This document shows positions 50,726 to 60,394 of a stretch of 64,000 nt of DNA, one piece after another; position 1 is the stretch's first letter; every line of letters begins with the position of its first letter. The stretch is from contig NZ_WMID02000025.1 of the NCBI RefSeq assembly GCF_009711165.2, positions 1-64,000 of the forward strand, in the 5' to 3' direction. A program made the position numbers and the translations under genes. The notes under the pieces were generated by a model, which did not search any database, was not told the DNA's origin, and saw only the letters and a list, made by a program, of their open reading frames with translations. Source of the stretch: Flavobacterium sp. MC2016-06 (GTDB lineage: Bacteria; Bacteroidota; Bacteroidia; Flavobacteriales; Flavobacteriaceae).

Positions 50726-51490
50726 TTACTCTTTTAAAAACGCTGTTGTCAATTCAAAAAACATTTTAGGGTTTTCGGCATGAAGCCAATGTCCTGCATC
50801 TGGAATGGTTTCGAGCTTTGTATTTGGAAAATGTTTCAAAATAACATCCATATCTGAATCTTGAATATATCCCGAATTACCTCCTCTGATAAACAATGTT
50901 GGCTTATCAAAAACCAAATCGTCTGCCAGCGGTTTCCCAATTGCGTCTAAATTATTATTAAAGGCTGACAAATTAAATCTAAAGGCTAATTGTCCTGGTT
51001 CCTGCCAATAAAGGTTTTTCATTAAAAACTGACGTGTTCCAAAATCCGGCACATATTTCGTCATAATGGCTTCAACATCATTTCTGCTTGGTTTTACAGA
51101 AAAATCAACTGCATTTAATCCTGCCAAAATATCCTCATGATGCTGTTTGTAAAATCTCGGACCAATATCGGCCACAATTAATTTATCTACAATTTCTGAA
51201 TGTGACGTTGCAAAAAGCATCGCTACTTTTCCTCCCATTGAATGTCCTAGAATGTCAATTTTATTTAATTGATTGGCCTGACAATATTCGAATACATCCT
51301 GCACCATTACTTCATAACTCCATTCATCTGAATGAAAACTACGCCCATGATTTCTTAAATCTAAAATATGAACCTGAAATCCTGCTTCTACATATTGTGT
51401 GGCAAGTGTTTTCCAGTTGTCAGACATTCCAAGAAAACCATGCATAATAACGAAAGGTTTTCCTTCGCCTTCTATTTTTGAATATAACAT
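50726..51490 (-). CDS. Alpha/beta fold hydrolase (YbfF-like esterase)
   Basis: The 254-residue protein is a compact alpha/beta hydrolase. The oxyanion segment is PFVIMHGFLGMSDNWKTLA at about residues 12-30, the nucleophile elbow is GHSMGG (serine about 94), and the C-terminal histidine is in DAGHWLHAE. It has no signal peptide and resembles YbfF-like thioesterases/esterases. Substrate is unknown; short-chain acyl esters are likely. Confidence 0.88.
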   Translation of the reverse strand: MLYSKIEGEGKPFVIMHGFLGMSDNWKTLATQYVEAGFQVHILDLRNHGRSFHSDEWSYEVMVQDVFEYCQANQLNKIDILGHSMGGKVAMLFATSHSEIVDKLIVADIGPRFYKQHHEDILAGLNAVDFSVKPSRNDVEAIMTKYVPDFGTRQFLMKNLYWQEPGQLAFRFNLSAFNNNLDAIGKPLADDLVFDKPTLFIRGGNSGYIQDSDMDVILKHFPNTKLETIPDAGHWLHAENPKMFFELTTAFLKE

Positions 51491-51698
51491 TTAGTAATAA
51501 GTTTAAGATCTTGCACAAAGATAAAAAACTTTATCAAGTTGAAAATGAAAGAAAACTTTCGTTTTTTCATTAACCTCTTTAATACAAAAAAGTTTACAGT
51601 TTTACGTTTTTCCGTAAAAAATAATGGATTCTAAAAAGTAATTTCGCCCCAAAATCAAAGCAACAATTTGATTTAATCCATTAATTAAATACCACATC

Positions 51699-53048
51699 AT
51701 GATTAAAAAATTCCTTTTATTATCATTAGTTGTATCACAACTAACAATTTCTTGTTCAAGTGACGAAACTGTACCAGAAACAGAACAAACATTAGCAGAA
51801 CAAGTTGCAAATCTTGTTAAACAACCTTATTCTAAACTAACTCCTACAGAGCAAAAAGTAAAACTAGAAGCAGAAGCCAATGATATGTTAGTTCAATTAG
51901 ATAAATCTAAAACTTCTGGAGCTATTGAGGCTTTAGAAAACTTAACTAGGTTATTAGATCTTAATTCTGTTGATATTTTTAGTGGGAAAAATGACAATAA
52001 AATTGAAGACATCATAAATACTGCTGGCGTTTATGGTGTTTATACATGGAATAATACTCAAAAAATCTGGGTTAAAACAGCTTCTACAACTGAATTAAAA
52101 TTTGTTTTCCCTGCTAAAAAATCTCAAACGGCAAACAATGCTTCTTTTTCGTCTAAAGCTGTGGCTTCTGATATAAAAGTAAAACTTATAGATACTTACG
52201 GAAATTGGTCATACAATCAGCAAACTCAACAATATGAGCAAAGTCCATCTGTAAACGATTATTTCTTTTTACCAACATCTGCAGATGCTGTATTGACAAT
52301 TGATAACACGCAGGCGGCTACTTTTACTCAAACTGCTAAATATGCTAACGGAAAAGAAGTTCCTAATGAGTTTGCTTACAAAATGACATTAATTGATGGT
52401 TATGCTTGGGAAATGAGCGAAACAAAAGCTACTGAAAACACTGCAAAAGCTTCGCTTACTTTTAACGGTAAAAACTTAATTGAATTTAACGCTGGAAGTA
52501 CTGCACAAATTGATGCTTTAATTGACAATGACGAACTTGTTCAATACAGAGGAAAAGCGAATGGTTTATTTAAATTGATGGATAATTTTATTATTGTTGC
52601 AGACATGGATTTAGCTACTGAAGCTGCCGATGAAATTGCTTTAGAAAAAACATTGCCAAGTTCTAATTATGATACTAAAACATATTATTCTGACATGAGT
52701 GTATACAATCTTAAATACTCTCAAGGTACTGCAGTAAATTTTAACAAGAATATGAAATTAATTTTAGTGTCTAAAAAAGATGGAACTAAAATAGCTGACA
52801 TTGTTGTACATTCTGAGAAATCTGAATCTTATGCATACCATCAAAAATGGGTAGTTGACGCTACTGCAACTAATGGAGGTTATTGGACTTATGACTCAAA
52901 TGGAACTGCAACTGTTGATTATTACGATGAAGTATATTACTTAAAATTCAGTGATAATACAGAGGTAGAAATGAGTGCTTACTTCTCTGAAGGATTTACA
53001 AATTTCGAAACTAAATTTGAAGATTTCATCACAGCTTTTGAAAAATAA
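51699..53048 (+). CDS. Hypothetical lipoprotein
   Basis: The 449-residue protein has a lipoprotein signal with C19 in TISCSS. The mature region is not recognised. It contains TAASTT-like linkers, an ASFSSKAVASDIK stretch and a C-terminal acidic helix. A terminator follows at 53069. The nearby DUF4249 and TonB receptor genes, in the opposite direction, could form an outer-membrane uptake context, but this link is only positional. Confidence 0.65.
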   Translation: MIKKFLLLSLVVSQLTISCSSDETVPETEQTLAEQVANLVKQPYSKLTPTEQKVKLEAEANDMLVQLDKSKTSGAIEALENLTRLLDLNSVDIFSGKNDNKIEDIINTAGVYGVYTWNNTQKIWVKTASTTELKFVFPAKKSQTANNASFSSKAVASDIKVKLIDTYGNWSYNQQTQQYEQSPSVNDYFFLPTSADAVLTIDNTQAATFTQTAKYANGKEVPNEFAYKMTLIDGYAWEMSETKATENTAKASLTFNGKNLIEFNAGSTAQIDALIDNDELVQYRGKANGLFKLMDNFIIVADMDLATEAADEIALEKTLPSSNYDTKTYYSDMSVYNLKYSQGTAVNFNKNMKLILVSKKDGTKIADIVVHSEKSESYAYHQKWVVDATATNGGYWTYDSNGTATVDYYDEVYYLKFSDNTEVEMSAYFSEGFTNFETKFEDFITAFEK

Positions 53049-53068
53049 CAGCTTATAAAATTTTACTT

Positions 53069-53107
53069 AAAGCCGATTTGAATATTTCAAATCGGCTTTA
53101 TTTTTTT
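53069..53107. terminator. Terminator overlapping the DUF4249 stop
   Basis: AAAGCCGATTTG-AATATTT-CAAATCGGCTTT is followed by T residues on the plus strand. It overlaps the last codons of the convergent DUF4249 gene, so the two genes share a compact 3' end. Confidence 0.85.
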
Positions 53108-53952
53108 GGTGGTGTTTTTACAATTAAAGTACTTTGCCCATACCCAGCCCAAATACCAATTCCACCGTTTATATTCGATTTTAAACTTGTATTGGATGGA
53201 TAAATTGGATTTTTGCTGTTAACGATTTCATTTTGCCAGCTGTTCCAAAAATCTAAAGCATCTTTGTTTTGAGTTCTCAATTTCACATAAATTAAATCTC
53301 CATCGACAAAATAAGGTGTGAATTTTGTTTTAGGAAAAAGTATAATTCCTCTATTTATTTGTATAGAAACAGCTGCTTCTTTAAAATTTTTATCGTCTAA
53401 ATTTCCATAAAATGCAGGAACAAAAATAGGCTCTTCACCATCAATTTTTGTCGCAATTTGATAGTAGTTTTTCTCGTTTAGCGGATCATCAAATTTCACA
53501 AATAAATAACCGATCGTGTCGGCCGGATTCTTTTTAATATATTCTGCACTTTTAAGTTCGACGGTTTTTGGAATTATTGTTTTGGCTTCAATCACTCTAT
53601 TTAGATATTCAATTTTTAACGAATATTCTTTTCCAGCTTCACCTTTTAAAGTTGATCCGAAATATACAAATGGAGGAACTCTATTTTTATCATTTTTAAC
53701 TCTTAAAACTTCAGATGTCTGACCATCAGAAATTGTAATTTTTGCTGAACGAATGGCATGATCTAAAACATTGGTCGAATCGATAACATCTGTAACCGGA
53801 ATACTGCTCGACAATAAAACTTGTGCAAAGTCTCCTTCTTCTATCCATCCTTCTACAACAATTTTTGACTCAAGACTTTTTTGTGTACTAAAATCATCAT
53901 TAGAACAACTAATTATGGTTAGAGCGAAAAGAAATAAAATATATTTTTTCAT
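53098..53952 (-). CDS. DUF4249 family lipoprotein
   Basis: The 284-residue protein has a lipoprotein signal (C16 in ISCSNDD). Family-typical SKIVVEGWIEEGDFAQVLLS follows at about 28-47, and a C-terminal GGIGIWAGYGQ is near 262-272. DUF4249 proteins are coupled to TonB receptors in Bacteroidota and may act as surface partners, although the mechanism is unknown. It starts 4 bp after the TonB receptor stop, so they are one transcript. Confidence 0.9.
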   Translation of the reverse strand: MKKYILFLFALTIISCSNDDFSTQKSLESKIVVEGWIEEGDFAQVLLSSSIPVTDVIDSTNVLDHAIRSAKITISDGQTSEVLRVKNDKNRVPPFVYFGSTLKGEAGKEYSLKIEYLNRVIEAKTIIPKTVELKSAEYIKKNPADTIGYLFVKFDDPLNEKNYYQIATKIDGEEPIFVPAFYGNLDDKNFKEAAVSIQINRGIILFPKTKFTPYFVDGDLIYVKLRTQNKDALDFWNSWQNEIVNSKNPIYPSNTSLKSNINGGIGIWAGYGQSTLIVKTPPKK

Positions 53953-53955
53953 CTG

Positions 53956-56238
53956 TTAAAATTTAAATCTCCAGCTTATTGAAGGTAATATTCGATACAA
54001 AACCTTTTTTTCCTGTTTTACAACAACACTGTTTTTATCTTTATCAACTTGAACATCCAACACTACATATATAGGATTTTCAAGATTGAAAGTATTGTAA
54101 ACCGAAAAATTCAGCGCACTTTCTTTTTTATTCGTTTTTACAAAAAAGTAATTTGCAGATAAATCCGTACGTATATAATTTGGCATTTGTGCATTATTAT
54201 ATGCTGTATATTCTTTGACAGGATTATTATTGATAAAATACCACGAAGTCGGCATTGTAAAACGGTTCCCCGAACTAAATATCTGCGTTACGCCAAAATT
54301 CCATTTTGCATTTAAATCATACATTCCAACCAATGAAAGATTATGACGTCTGTCGTATTTTGCAAAATAAGTATTTCCGTTATTCAGTTCATCAAAATTT
54401 CGATCAGACCAGCTCAATGTATAACTCAGCCAGCCCGTAAATTTGCCGTTATTTTTTCGAAGCATCATTTCAAGACCATACGCTTTTCCTTTCCCAACTA
54501 ATAAATCATTTTTCAACGTTGTAGTCTCATTAAACTGAGTTACTCCATAAGGATATTCCAATAAATCTTTCATCAAACGATAAAATCCTCCAAAAGACGA
54601 AACTAAATTCTTTGAGATATTCTGATTTGAACCAATAGAAAATTCATCAGACGACTGTGGTTTTATTCCGTCTGAACTTGCAATCCAAAAATCAGTCGGA
54701 ATTCCAACACTCGAAGTCGTTATCATACTCAAATATTGGTATTGTTTATTATACGAACCGTAAAAAGAATATTTTTCATTGGCTATATAATTCAACAAAA
54801 CACGAGGCTGAAAATGCAGATAAGAATCCGATTTTGATCCCGCAGTATAATAGTTAATTCGAAGACCAATTTCGGCATTTAGATAATCCGTCAACTTTGG
54901 TTTAATAGTAGTAAAAACAGCCACCTCATTGGCATTAATATTACTGTTTTGAGAACCATTATTAGTATCTGTCAGATTTTCGACATTAACTTTTTGAGGT
55001 TGTAAATCATGATATACATATTGAAAACCAGACTCAAAAGGAATATTTTTAATTGAATAACGAACAGCATTATTAAATCCAAAATCTTTAACATAAGACG
55101 AAACTCCAAACTGAATTGTAGCTTGCTCCATTCTTAAATCATTAGAATATTGGCTAAAATAAATAGCGTTTGACATGTTTACTTTAGGCGAAAATATAGT
55201 AATCAAAGCTGGAGAAACAGTAAAATTACTCCACTTTAAACTGGTATGTAATGCTAGATTACCATCTTTAATTTTTAACTCGTCGGCACTGGCAAACGCA
55301 TCAATAGAAAGCAGATTTTTTTTAGAAATTTGAGAAACAAAAGTCATATTTCCGTCAGAGAAACCATATTTCATATCCTGAACATCACTGTTTTCTGAAC
55401 CCGAACGCAATAATGGCGCAATGATTTCGTCAATATATGTTTTTCTTCCTGAGATATAAAAACCTGATTTTTGAGTAATTGGAACAGCTAAAGTTAATTG
55501 GGAAGCTAAAATTCCAACATTTCCTTGAATCTCAAATTCTGAAGGTATTTTTTTATTAGGAATTAATAATGTCGTCGAACTTAATCTTCCTCCATATTTT
55601 GCATTCGAACTTGATTTATCAAATTCTACTTCTTTAATATGATCGGTATTATAAAAAGGGAAAACACCTAATAAATGAGACATTCCATAAATTGGCGTTC
55701 CATTGTATAATATTGCATTATGCCCCGGATCTCCTCCTCTAACGTATAAATATCCATTGGCATCACCAGAATTCTGCACGCCCGGAGTAAGTTGTAGTAA
55801 TTTAATAATATCTGTTGTCCCGAGTACGGTTGGTACAGCTGATAATTCTTTTAAATTGAAGGATAATTTACCGCCCGATAAAGTTGTAATGCCTTTTTTT
55901 TTATCATTTGATATAACGACTTCTTTTAAGAGTGAAATATCTTTTACTAAAACAATAGAAATTAATGTATCTTTTAAGCAGTCAAAAGATATATTTTTCT
56001 CTAGATAACCTAATTGATTAACAACGATTTTAAGGTTCCCCAAAGGAATTTTTTCTAAAAAATTACCAAGAGTATCGGTTATCGCGTAATGTTGAAAATT
56101 ATCTGCTGCAAAAGAAATATTTGCTCCAACTAAATTTTCATTTTCAGAAGATTTTATATGTCCAGCAATAGTTGCTTTTGATTGCGCAAATACACCAGAC
56201 AAACAGAATAAAAAAACGAAAGTAATTATTTTCAACAC
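53956..56238 (-). CDS. TonB-dependent outer membrane receptor with carboxypeptidase-like N-terminal domain
   Basis: The 760-residue protein has a signal peptide (residues 1-18, ending FAQ). A carboxypeptidase-regulatory-like domain lies at about 22-100. The plug has the Bacteroidota pattern LLQLTPGVQNSGDANGYLYVRGGDPGHNAILYN (about 150-180). A 22-strand barrel ends in RILPSISWRFKF, the final aromatic residue needed for BAM insertion. With DUF4249 downstream rather than SusD, it is of the DUF4249-partnered class, whose substrate is unknown (metal, peptide or iron complexes are possible). The start at 56238 gives an intact plug. Confidence 0.93.
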   Translation of the reverse strand: MLKIITFVFLFCLSGVFAQSKATIAGHIKSSENENLVGANISFAADNFQHYAITDTLGNFLEKIPLGNLKIVVNQLGYLEKNISFDCLKDTLISIVLVKDISLLKEVVISNDKKKGITTLSGGKLSFNLKELSAVPTVLGTTDIIKLLQLTPGVQNSGDANGYLYVRGGDPGHNAILYNGTPIYGMSHLLGVFPFYNTDHIKEVEFDKSSSNAKYGGRLSSTTLLIPNKKIPSEFEIQGNVGILASQLTLAVPITQKSGFYISGRKTYIDEIIAPLLRSGSENSDVQDMKYGFSDGNMTFVSQISKKNLLSIDAFASADELKIKDGNLALHTSLKWSNFTVSPALITIFSPKVNMSNAIYFSQYSNDLRMEQATIQFGVSSYVKDFGFNNAVRYSIKNIPFESGFQYVYHDLQPQKVNVENLTDTNNGSQNSNINANEVAVFTTIKPKLTDYLNAEIGLRINYYTAGSKSDSYLHFQPRVLLNYIANEKYSFYGSYNKQYQYLSMITTSSVGIPTDFWIASSDGIKPQSSDEFSIGSNQNISKNLVSSFGGFYRLMKDLLEYPYGVTQFNETTTLKNDLLVGKGKAYGLEMMLRKNNGKFTGWLSYTLSWSDRNFDELNNGNTYFAKYDRRHNLSLVGMYDLNAKWNFGVTQIFSSGNRFTMPTSWYFINNNPVKEYTAYNNAQMPNYIRTDLSANYFFVKTNKKESALNFSVYNTFNLENPIYVVLDVQVDKDKNSVVVKQEKKVLYRILPSISWRFKF

Positions 56239-56315
56239 TAGATTTTAATAAGAAAAGTGCGAAAATAAACAATTATAACCCAATTACATTAGGTTATAAT
56301 TGTTTTAATTGTAAC

Positions 56316-57029
56316 TTATTTTAATTTTTGCAGATACATATTTACAACATTGTCTAATCCAAGATAAATAGCTTCTGAAATTAAGGCATGACCAATAGAA
56401 ACTTCTAATAAACCCGGGATATTTTGTTTAAAAAACTGAATGTTATCTAAACTCAAATCATGTCCTGCGTTGATACCCAAACCTAATTCGTTTGCCAATT
56501 CTGCGGCTTTAACATAAGAATCAATTCCGTTTTTATTTCCTAAATCATATTCATGCGCAAAAGCTTCAGTATACAATTCAATTCTTTCTGTTCCTGTTTT
56601 TTTAGCACCTTCAATCATTTCTAAAACTGGATCAACAAAAATGGAAGTTCTAATTCCGTTACGTTGAAATTCTTGAATAACTTCTGTCAAATAAGACTCG
56701 TTTTTTATGGTATCCCAACCAGCAGAAGATGTAATTGCTCCAATTGCATCTGGAACAAGTGTTACCTGAGTTGGTTTGCATTCTAAAACCAAATCAATAA
56801 AATTATGCTGCGGATTTCCTTCAATATTATATTCGGTATGTACAATTGCTTTTAAATCTCTTGCATCTTGATAACGTATGTGGCGCTCGTCTGGGCGCGG
56901 GTGAATCGTGATTCCCTGACCTCCAAAATTCTGAATATCTGCCGCTACTTTTAGTAAATTAGGAACATTTCCGCCGCGGGCATTTCGCAGCGTTGCAATT
57001 TTATTGATATTTACACTTAACTTTGTCAT
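56316..57029 (-). CDS. pdxJ: Pyridoxine 5'-phosphate synthase
   Basis: PdxJ condenses 1-deoxyxylulose 5-phosphate with 3-amino-2-oxopropyl phosphate to make pyridoxine 5'-phosphate. The 237-residue TIM barrel has TIHPRPDERHIRYQD near 40-54, LVPDAIGAITSSAGW and the C-terminal LGLGINAGHDLSLDN (about 190-205). It is alone on the minus strand, divergent from the CBS gene. Length and motifs fit exactly. Confidence 0.95.
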   Translation of the reverse strand: MTKLSVNINKIATLRNARGGNVPNLLKVAADIQNFGGQGITIHPRPDERHIRYQDARDLKAIVHTEYNIEGNPQHNFIDLVLECKPTQVTLVPDAIGAITSSAGWDTIKNESYLTEVIQEFQRNGIRTSIFVDPVLEMIEGAKKTGTERIELYTEAFAHEYDLGNKNGIDSYVKAAELANELGLGINAGHDLSLDNIQFFKQNIPGLLEVSIGHALISEAIYLGLDNVVNMYLQKLK

Positions 57030-57145
57030 ATAAATAGATAATTAATTCTAGTAACACTATATTTGTTACGACAAAAATACAAAGTAAAACGCAGCAGTTT
57101 TTGGTATTTTTTGATTATTTTGCATAAAATATCTTCAGTAGACCT

Positions 57146-57805
57146 ATGACAGAAATTACAAACTATATCACCAATGATTTTAGAGCGATTGACAGCCAGG
57201 AAACGATTGCGTCTGTTCAGGACTTTTTTGCTGACTTGAATTTTTCTCATTTCCCTGTTTTAGAAGATGGAATTTTTATTGGAAGTATTGCTTCTGATGA
57301 TGTTGAAACTTTTGACACTGACAAAAAGGCGATCGATTACAAATATGCTTTGGAACGTTTTTTTGCTCGCAAATCAATGATTTGGCTGGATGTTTTAGAG
57401 GTTTTTGCAAAAAACCATACCAATACAATCCCAATTCTTGACGAGAATAATCAATACGTTGGTTATTACGAAATGGAAGACATTATGAAATTCTTTCAGG
57501 AAACTCCATTTTTAAAAGAACAAGGTGGTATCATAATTATTCAAAAAGGACTTTTAGACTATTCTATGAGCGAGGTAACTCAGATTGTAGAAAGTAATAA
57601 CGGCAAAATTTTAGGCTGTTTTGTTTCTGAAGCTGATTTAGAAAATGTACAAATCACAGTAAAAATTGGTTTAGGTGCCATGAATGAAATTATTCAGACT
57701 TATAGAAGATATGGTTACGAAATCATTTCAGAACATCAAGAGGATACTTATATTAACAGCCTGAAAGAACGTTCAGATTATTTAGACAAATATCTTAATA
57801 TATAA
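57146..57805 (+). CDS. CBS-domain protein
   Basis: The 219-residue protein has two CBS motifs at about residues 18-55 and 78-118, which bind adenylates in many families. The C-terminal half (PFLKEQGGIIIIQKGLLDYSMSEVT) resembles the ACT-like domain of AcuB-type proteins. No transporter or enzyme domain is attached. It precedes nadK by 90 bp, and this conserved neighbour pair suggests an energy-sensing role, but nothing is proven. Confidence 0.85.
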   Translation: MTEITNYITNDFRAIDSQETIASVQDFFADLNFSHFPVLEDGIFIGSIASDDVETFDTDKKAIDYKYALERFFARKSMIWLDVLEVFAKNHTNTIPILDENNQYVGYYEMEDIMKFFQETPFLKEQGGIIIIQKGLLDYSMSEVTQIVESNNGKILGCFVSEADLENVQITVKIGLGAMNEIIQTYRRYGYEIISEHQEDTYINSLKERSDYLDKYLNI

Positions 57806-57895
57806 ATTAGAAAATTGGTCAATGAGAAAATTAGAAAATTATCTCGACCAATAATTATCAAATTGACCCATTTTCTCATTATCTAATTAAACAGA
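57806..57895. repeat. AATTAGAAAATT-type inverted repeat before nadK
   Basis: The 90-bp gap is made of the words AATTAGAAAATTGG, ATGAGAAAATTAG and TTATCAAATTGACCCATT, which can fold on itself. The last 18 bp segment (57855-57872) repeats at 30751-30768. It reaches to within 4 bp of the nadK ATG. Confidence 0.75.
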
Positions 57896-58783
57896 ATGAA
57901 AGTAGCCATTTACGGACAGTATTATCAAAACAGTACAGAACCTATTATTAAAGATATTTTTGTGTTTTTCAAAACCAACAATGTCGAAATGGTAATCGAA
58001 GAAAACTTTCTAAAAATGCTTTATGAAAAACAGATCATTAACAAAGAGTATCAAACTTTTTCGTCAAGCAATTCTTTAGATGATAGTTTTGAAATGTTGA
58101 TTAGTATTGGCGGTGACGGAACTATTTTAAGATCAGCAACTTTGGTTCGTAATTCTGGAGTTCCAATTTTAGGAATCAATGCAGGAAGATTGGGTTTTCT
58201 AGCTGCAGTACCAAAAGAAAGTATTGATAGTTTTTTACAGTTTATTATTGACAAAACCTACACCATATCTGAAAGAACATTGTTAAGCATAAGCTGCGAT
58301 CCTAAAAATGATGCTATTACAGAAGATTTAAATTTTGCAATGAATGAGGTTACAGTAAGCAGAAAAGACACTACGTCTATGATTACAGTTGATACTTATT
58401 TAAATAATGAATATTTAAACTCATATTGGGCAGATGGCTTAATTATTTCAACACCAACTGGCTCTACAGGATATTCCTTAAGCTGTGGTGGACCAATATT
58501 AACACCAAATGTCGAAAGTTTAGTAATTACACCTATTGCCCCTCATAATTTAAACGCCAGACCACTTGTAATTCCTGATAATACCGAAATTAAACTTCGC
58601 GTTTCTGGTAGAGAAGATCAATATTTGGTTTCTTTAGACTCTAGAATTACCTCAGTGAAAAATGAATCAGTTCTAAGTATTAGAAAAACTGACTTTAAAA
58701 TAAAAATGGTAGAGATTCCAAGTGAAACTTTTCTAAAAACCTTAAGAAAGAAATTGCTTTGGGGAGAAGATAAAAGAAATTAG
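57896..58783 (+). CDS. nadK: NAD kinase
   Basis: NadK makes NADP from NAD. The 295-residue protein has the GGDGT motif at residues 72-76 (SIGGDGTILRSATL), NAGRLGFLA near 95-103, and the substrate region SYWADGLIISTPTGSTGYSLSCGGP near 177-200. Length and motif order fit bacterial NAD kinases. It is preceded by repeat-rich DNA and followed by DUF6089, with 172 bp between. Confidence 0.96.
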   Translation: MKVAIYGQYYQNSTEPIIKDIFVFFKTNNVEMVIEENFLKMLYEKQIINKEYQTFSSSNSLDDSFEMLISIGGDGTILRSATLVRNSGVPILGINAGRLGFLAAVPKESIDSFLQFIIDKTYTISERTLLSISCDPKNDAITEDLNFAMNEVTVSRKDTTSMITVDTYLNNEYLNSYWADGLIISTPTGSTGYSLSCGGPILTPNVESLVITPIAPHNLNARPLVIPDNTEIKLRVSGREDQYLVSLDSRITSVKNESVLSIRKTDFKIKMVEIPSETFLKTLRKKLLWGEDKRN

Positions 58784-58908
58784 GCTTTTTTCTGATTCAT
58801 CTCCATACGATATACTCCCTTTTCCCGTTCTGCTTGTAGTGAATCATCATTAAATGTCTCAAAATCATAATGTAAATTGAAAAAAAAGCACATTTATGTA
58901 AAGGAACG

Positions 58909-58937
58909 TTGATTCGTATTGATAATTATTATATTTG
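58909..58937 (+). promoter_or_regulatory. Promoter of the DUF6089-uppS-bamA unit
   Basis: TTG at 58909-58911 and TATATTTG at 58930-58937 are spaced by 18 bp, close to the Bacteroidota ideal. The ATG follows at 58956, giving a short leader. Confidence 0.65.
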
Positions 58938-58955
58938 CACGCAATTTTGAATTAA

Positions 58956-59645
58956 ATGAAGAAAATTTTTAATTTATTGTTATGTTTTTTTCCCTTTATT
59001 ACACTAAACGCTCAGATCAATGAGATTGGTGTTTTTCTTGGTGGAAGTAACTATGTAGGTGATGTTGGAAGTACAACTTATATCGCCCCAGAAAAACTGG
59101 CTTTTGGTATTTTGTATAAATGGAATAAAAGCCCGCGACACTCGTACCGTTTCTCTTATACACAATCTACAATCACAGCAAATGATTTAGATTCTAAGGA
59201 AACTGGTAGAAATAGAAGAGGTTACCGTTTTGACAATAATGTAAAAGAGCTTTCTGCTGGATTAGAATTCAACTTTTTTGATTTTAATCTTCATGATTAT
59301 CATCAAAAAATTACACCTTATGTATATTCGGGTTTGAGCTTTTTTATTTATGATGGATTATATCGTTATGACACAAGTCCGAACGTTATACAATCTGTAA
59401 ATTCAAATTCATTTGCTATACCTATTATATTAGGTATAAAATCTAACGTAACGCCAAATTTTGTTTTAGGACTTGAAGCTGGTGTACGATATAGTTTTAC
59501 AGATAATATTGATGGAAGTAACCCTAACACTAACAATCCAAACATTATGAAGTTTGGAAATTTAAATAATAATGACTGGTATGTGTTCTCGGGCATTACA
59601 TTAACGTACACCTTTGGACAGAAACCTTGCTATTGCGCAGAATAA
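58956..59645 (+). CDS. DUF6089 outer-membrane beta-barrel protein
   Basis: The 229-residue protein has a signal peptide (residues 1-19, ending LNAQ). An opening INEIGVFLGGSNYVGDVGST and a final GQKPCYCAE fit the DUF6089 family, predicted to form an eight-strand outer-membrane barrel. Its place before uppS and bamA is conserved in flavobacteria. It may assist BAM or LPS-related assembly, but no function has been shown. Confidence 0.88.
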   Translation: MKKIFNLLLCFFPFITLNAQINEIGVFLGGSNYVGDVGSTTYIAPEKLAFGILYKWNKSPRHSYRFSYTQSTITANDLDSKETGRNRRGYRFDNNVKELSAGLEFNFFDFNLHDYHQKITPYVYSGLSFFIYDGLYRYDTSPNVIQSVNSNSFAIPIILGIKSNVTPNFVLGLEAGVRYSFTDNIDGSNPNTNNPNIMKFGNLNNNDWYVFSGITLTYTFGQKPCYCAE

Positions 59646-59646
59646 A

Positions 59647-60387
59647 ATGAATTTACTAGACTCTATAGATCACACTAATTTACCCAAACATCTGGCCATT
59701 ATCATGGACGGTAATGGACGCTGGGCCAAACAACAAGGCTTTTTAAGAGCGTTTGGTCATGAAAACGGAACAAAATCTGTAAAAAACACTATTAAGACTT
59801 GTGCTAAACTTGGCATCGAGAACTTAACGCTGTATGCTTTTTCTACAGAAAACTGGAACCGTCCGAAATTAGAAGTCGAAGCATTAATGAAAATATTAAT
59901 CAATTCATTAAAAAAAGAGCTTGGTACCCTGCTAGAAAACAATATCAAACTTAATGCTATTGGTAATCTTCATAAACTGCCAAAATCAGCTCAAAAAGAA
60001 CTTTTTGACGTTATTGAGAAAACTAAAAATAATACCCGCCTTACTCTAACACTTGCTTTAAGTTACGGATCACGAGAAGAATTGGTAAATGCCGTGAGAA
60101 TCATCAGCGATAAAGTTAAAAATAATATAATTTCAATAGACAGTATTGACGATTCAATTATAAATGAGCATCTTTACACGCAAAATTTACCCGACGTAGA
60201 TTTATTAATAAGAACAAGTGGAGAACATAGAATAAGTAATTTTTTGCTGTGGCAGATTGCCTATGCAGAGCTATATTTTACTAATGTCTTATGGCCAGAC
60301 TTTAAAGACCAAGATTTATATGAGGCTATTATTAGTTATCAAAAAAGAGAACGTAGATTTGGAAAGACCAGTGAACAAATTAAATAA
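59647..60387 (+). CDS. uppS: Undecaprenyl-diphosphate synthase
   Basis: UppS elongates farnesyl diphosphate to the C55 carrier of peptidoglycan and polysaccharide. The ATG at 59647 (246 residues) is 1 bp after the DUF6089 stop and fits better than an ATG at 59614 inside it. Catalytic D21 is in AIIMDGNGRWAKQQG, LYAFSTENWNRPK follows, and RTSGEHRISNFLLWQIAYAE contacts the substrate. Tightly coupled to bamA, whose start lies at or just inside its 3' end. Confidence 0.96.
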   Translation: MNLLDSIDHTNLPKHLAIIMDGNGRWAKQQGFLRAFGHENGTKSVKNTIKTCAKLGIENLTLYAFSTENWNRPKLEVEALMKILINSLKKELGTLLENNIKLNAIGNLHKLPKSAQKELFDVIEKTKNNTRLTLTLALSYGSREELVNAVRIISDKVKNNIISIDSIDDSIINEHLYTQNLPDVDLLIRTSGEHRISNFLLWQIAYAELYFTNVLWPDFKDQDLYEAIISYQKRERRFGKTSEQIK

Positions 60388-60394
60388 TTTTTTA

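Noticed and set aside
60257-60394. Upstream extension of bamA inside uppS
   Set aside because: The residues encoded before the signal peptide are the uppS frame read out of phase, and there is no homology to BamA.
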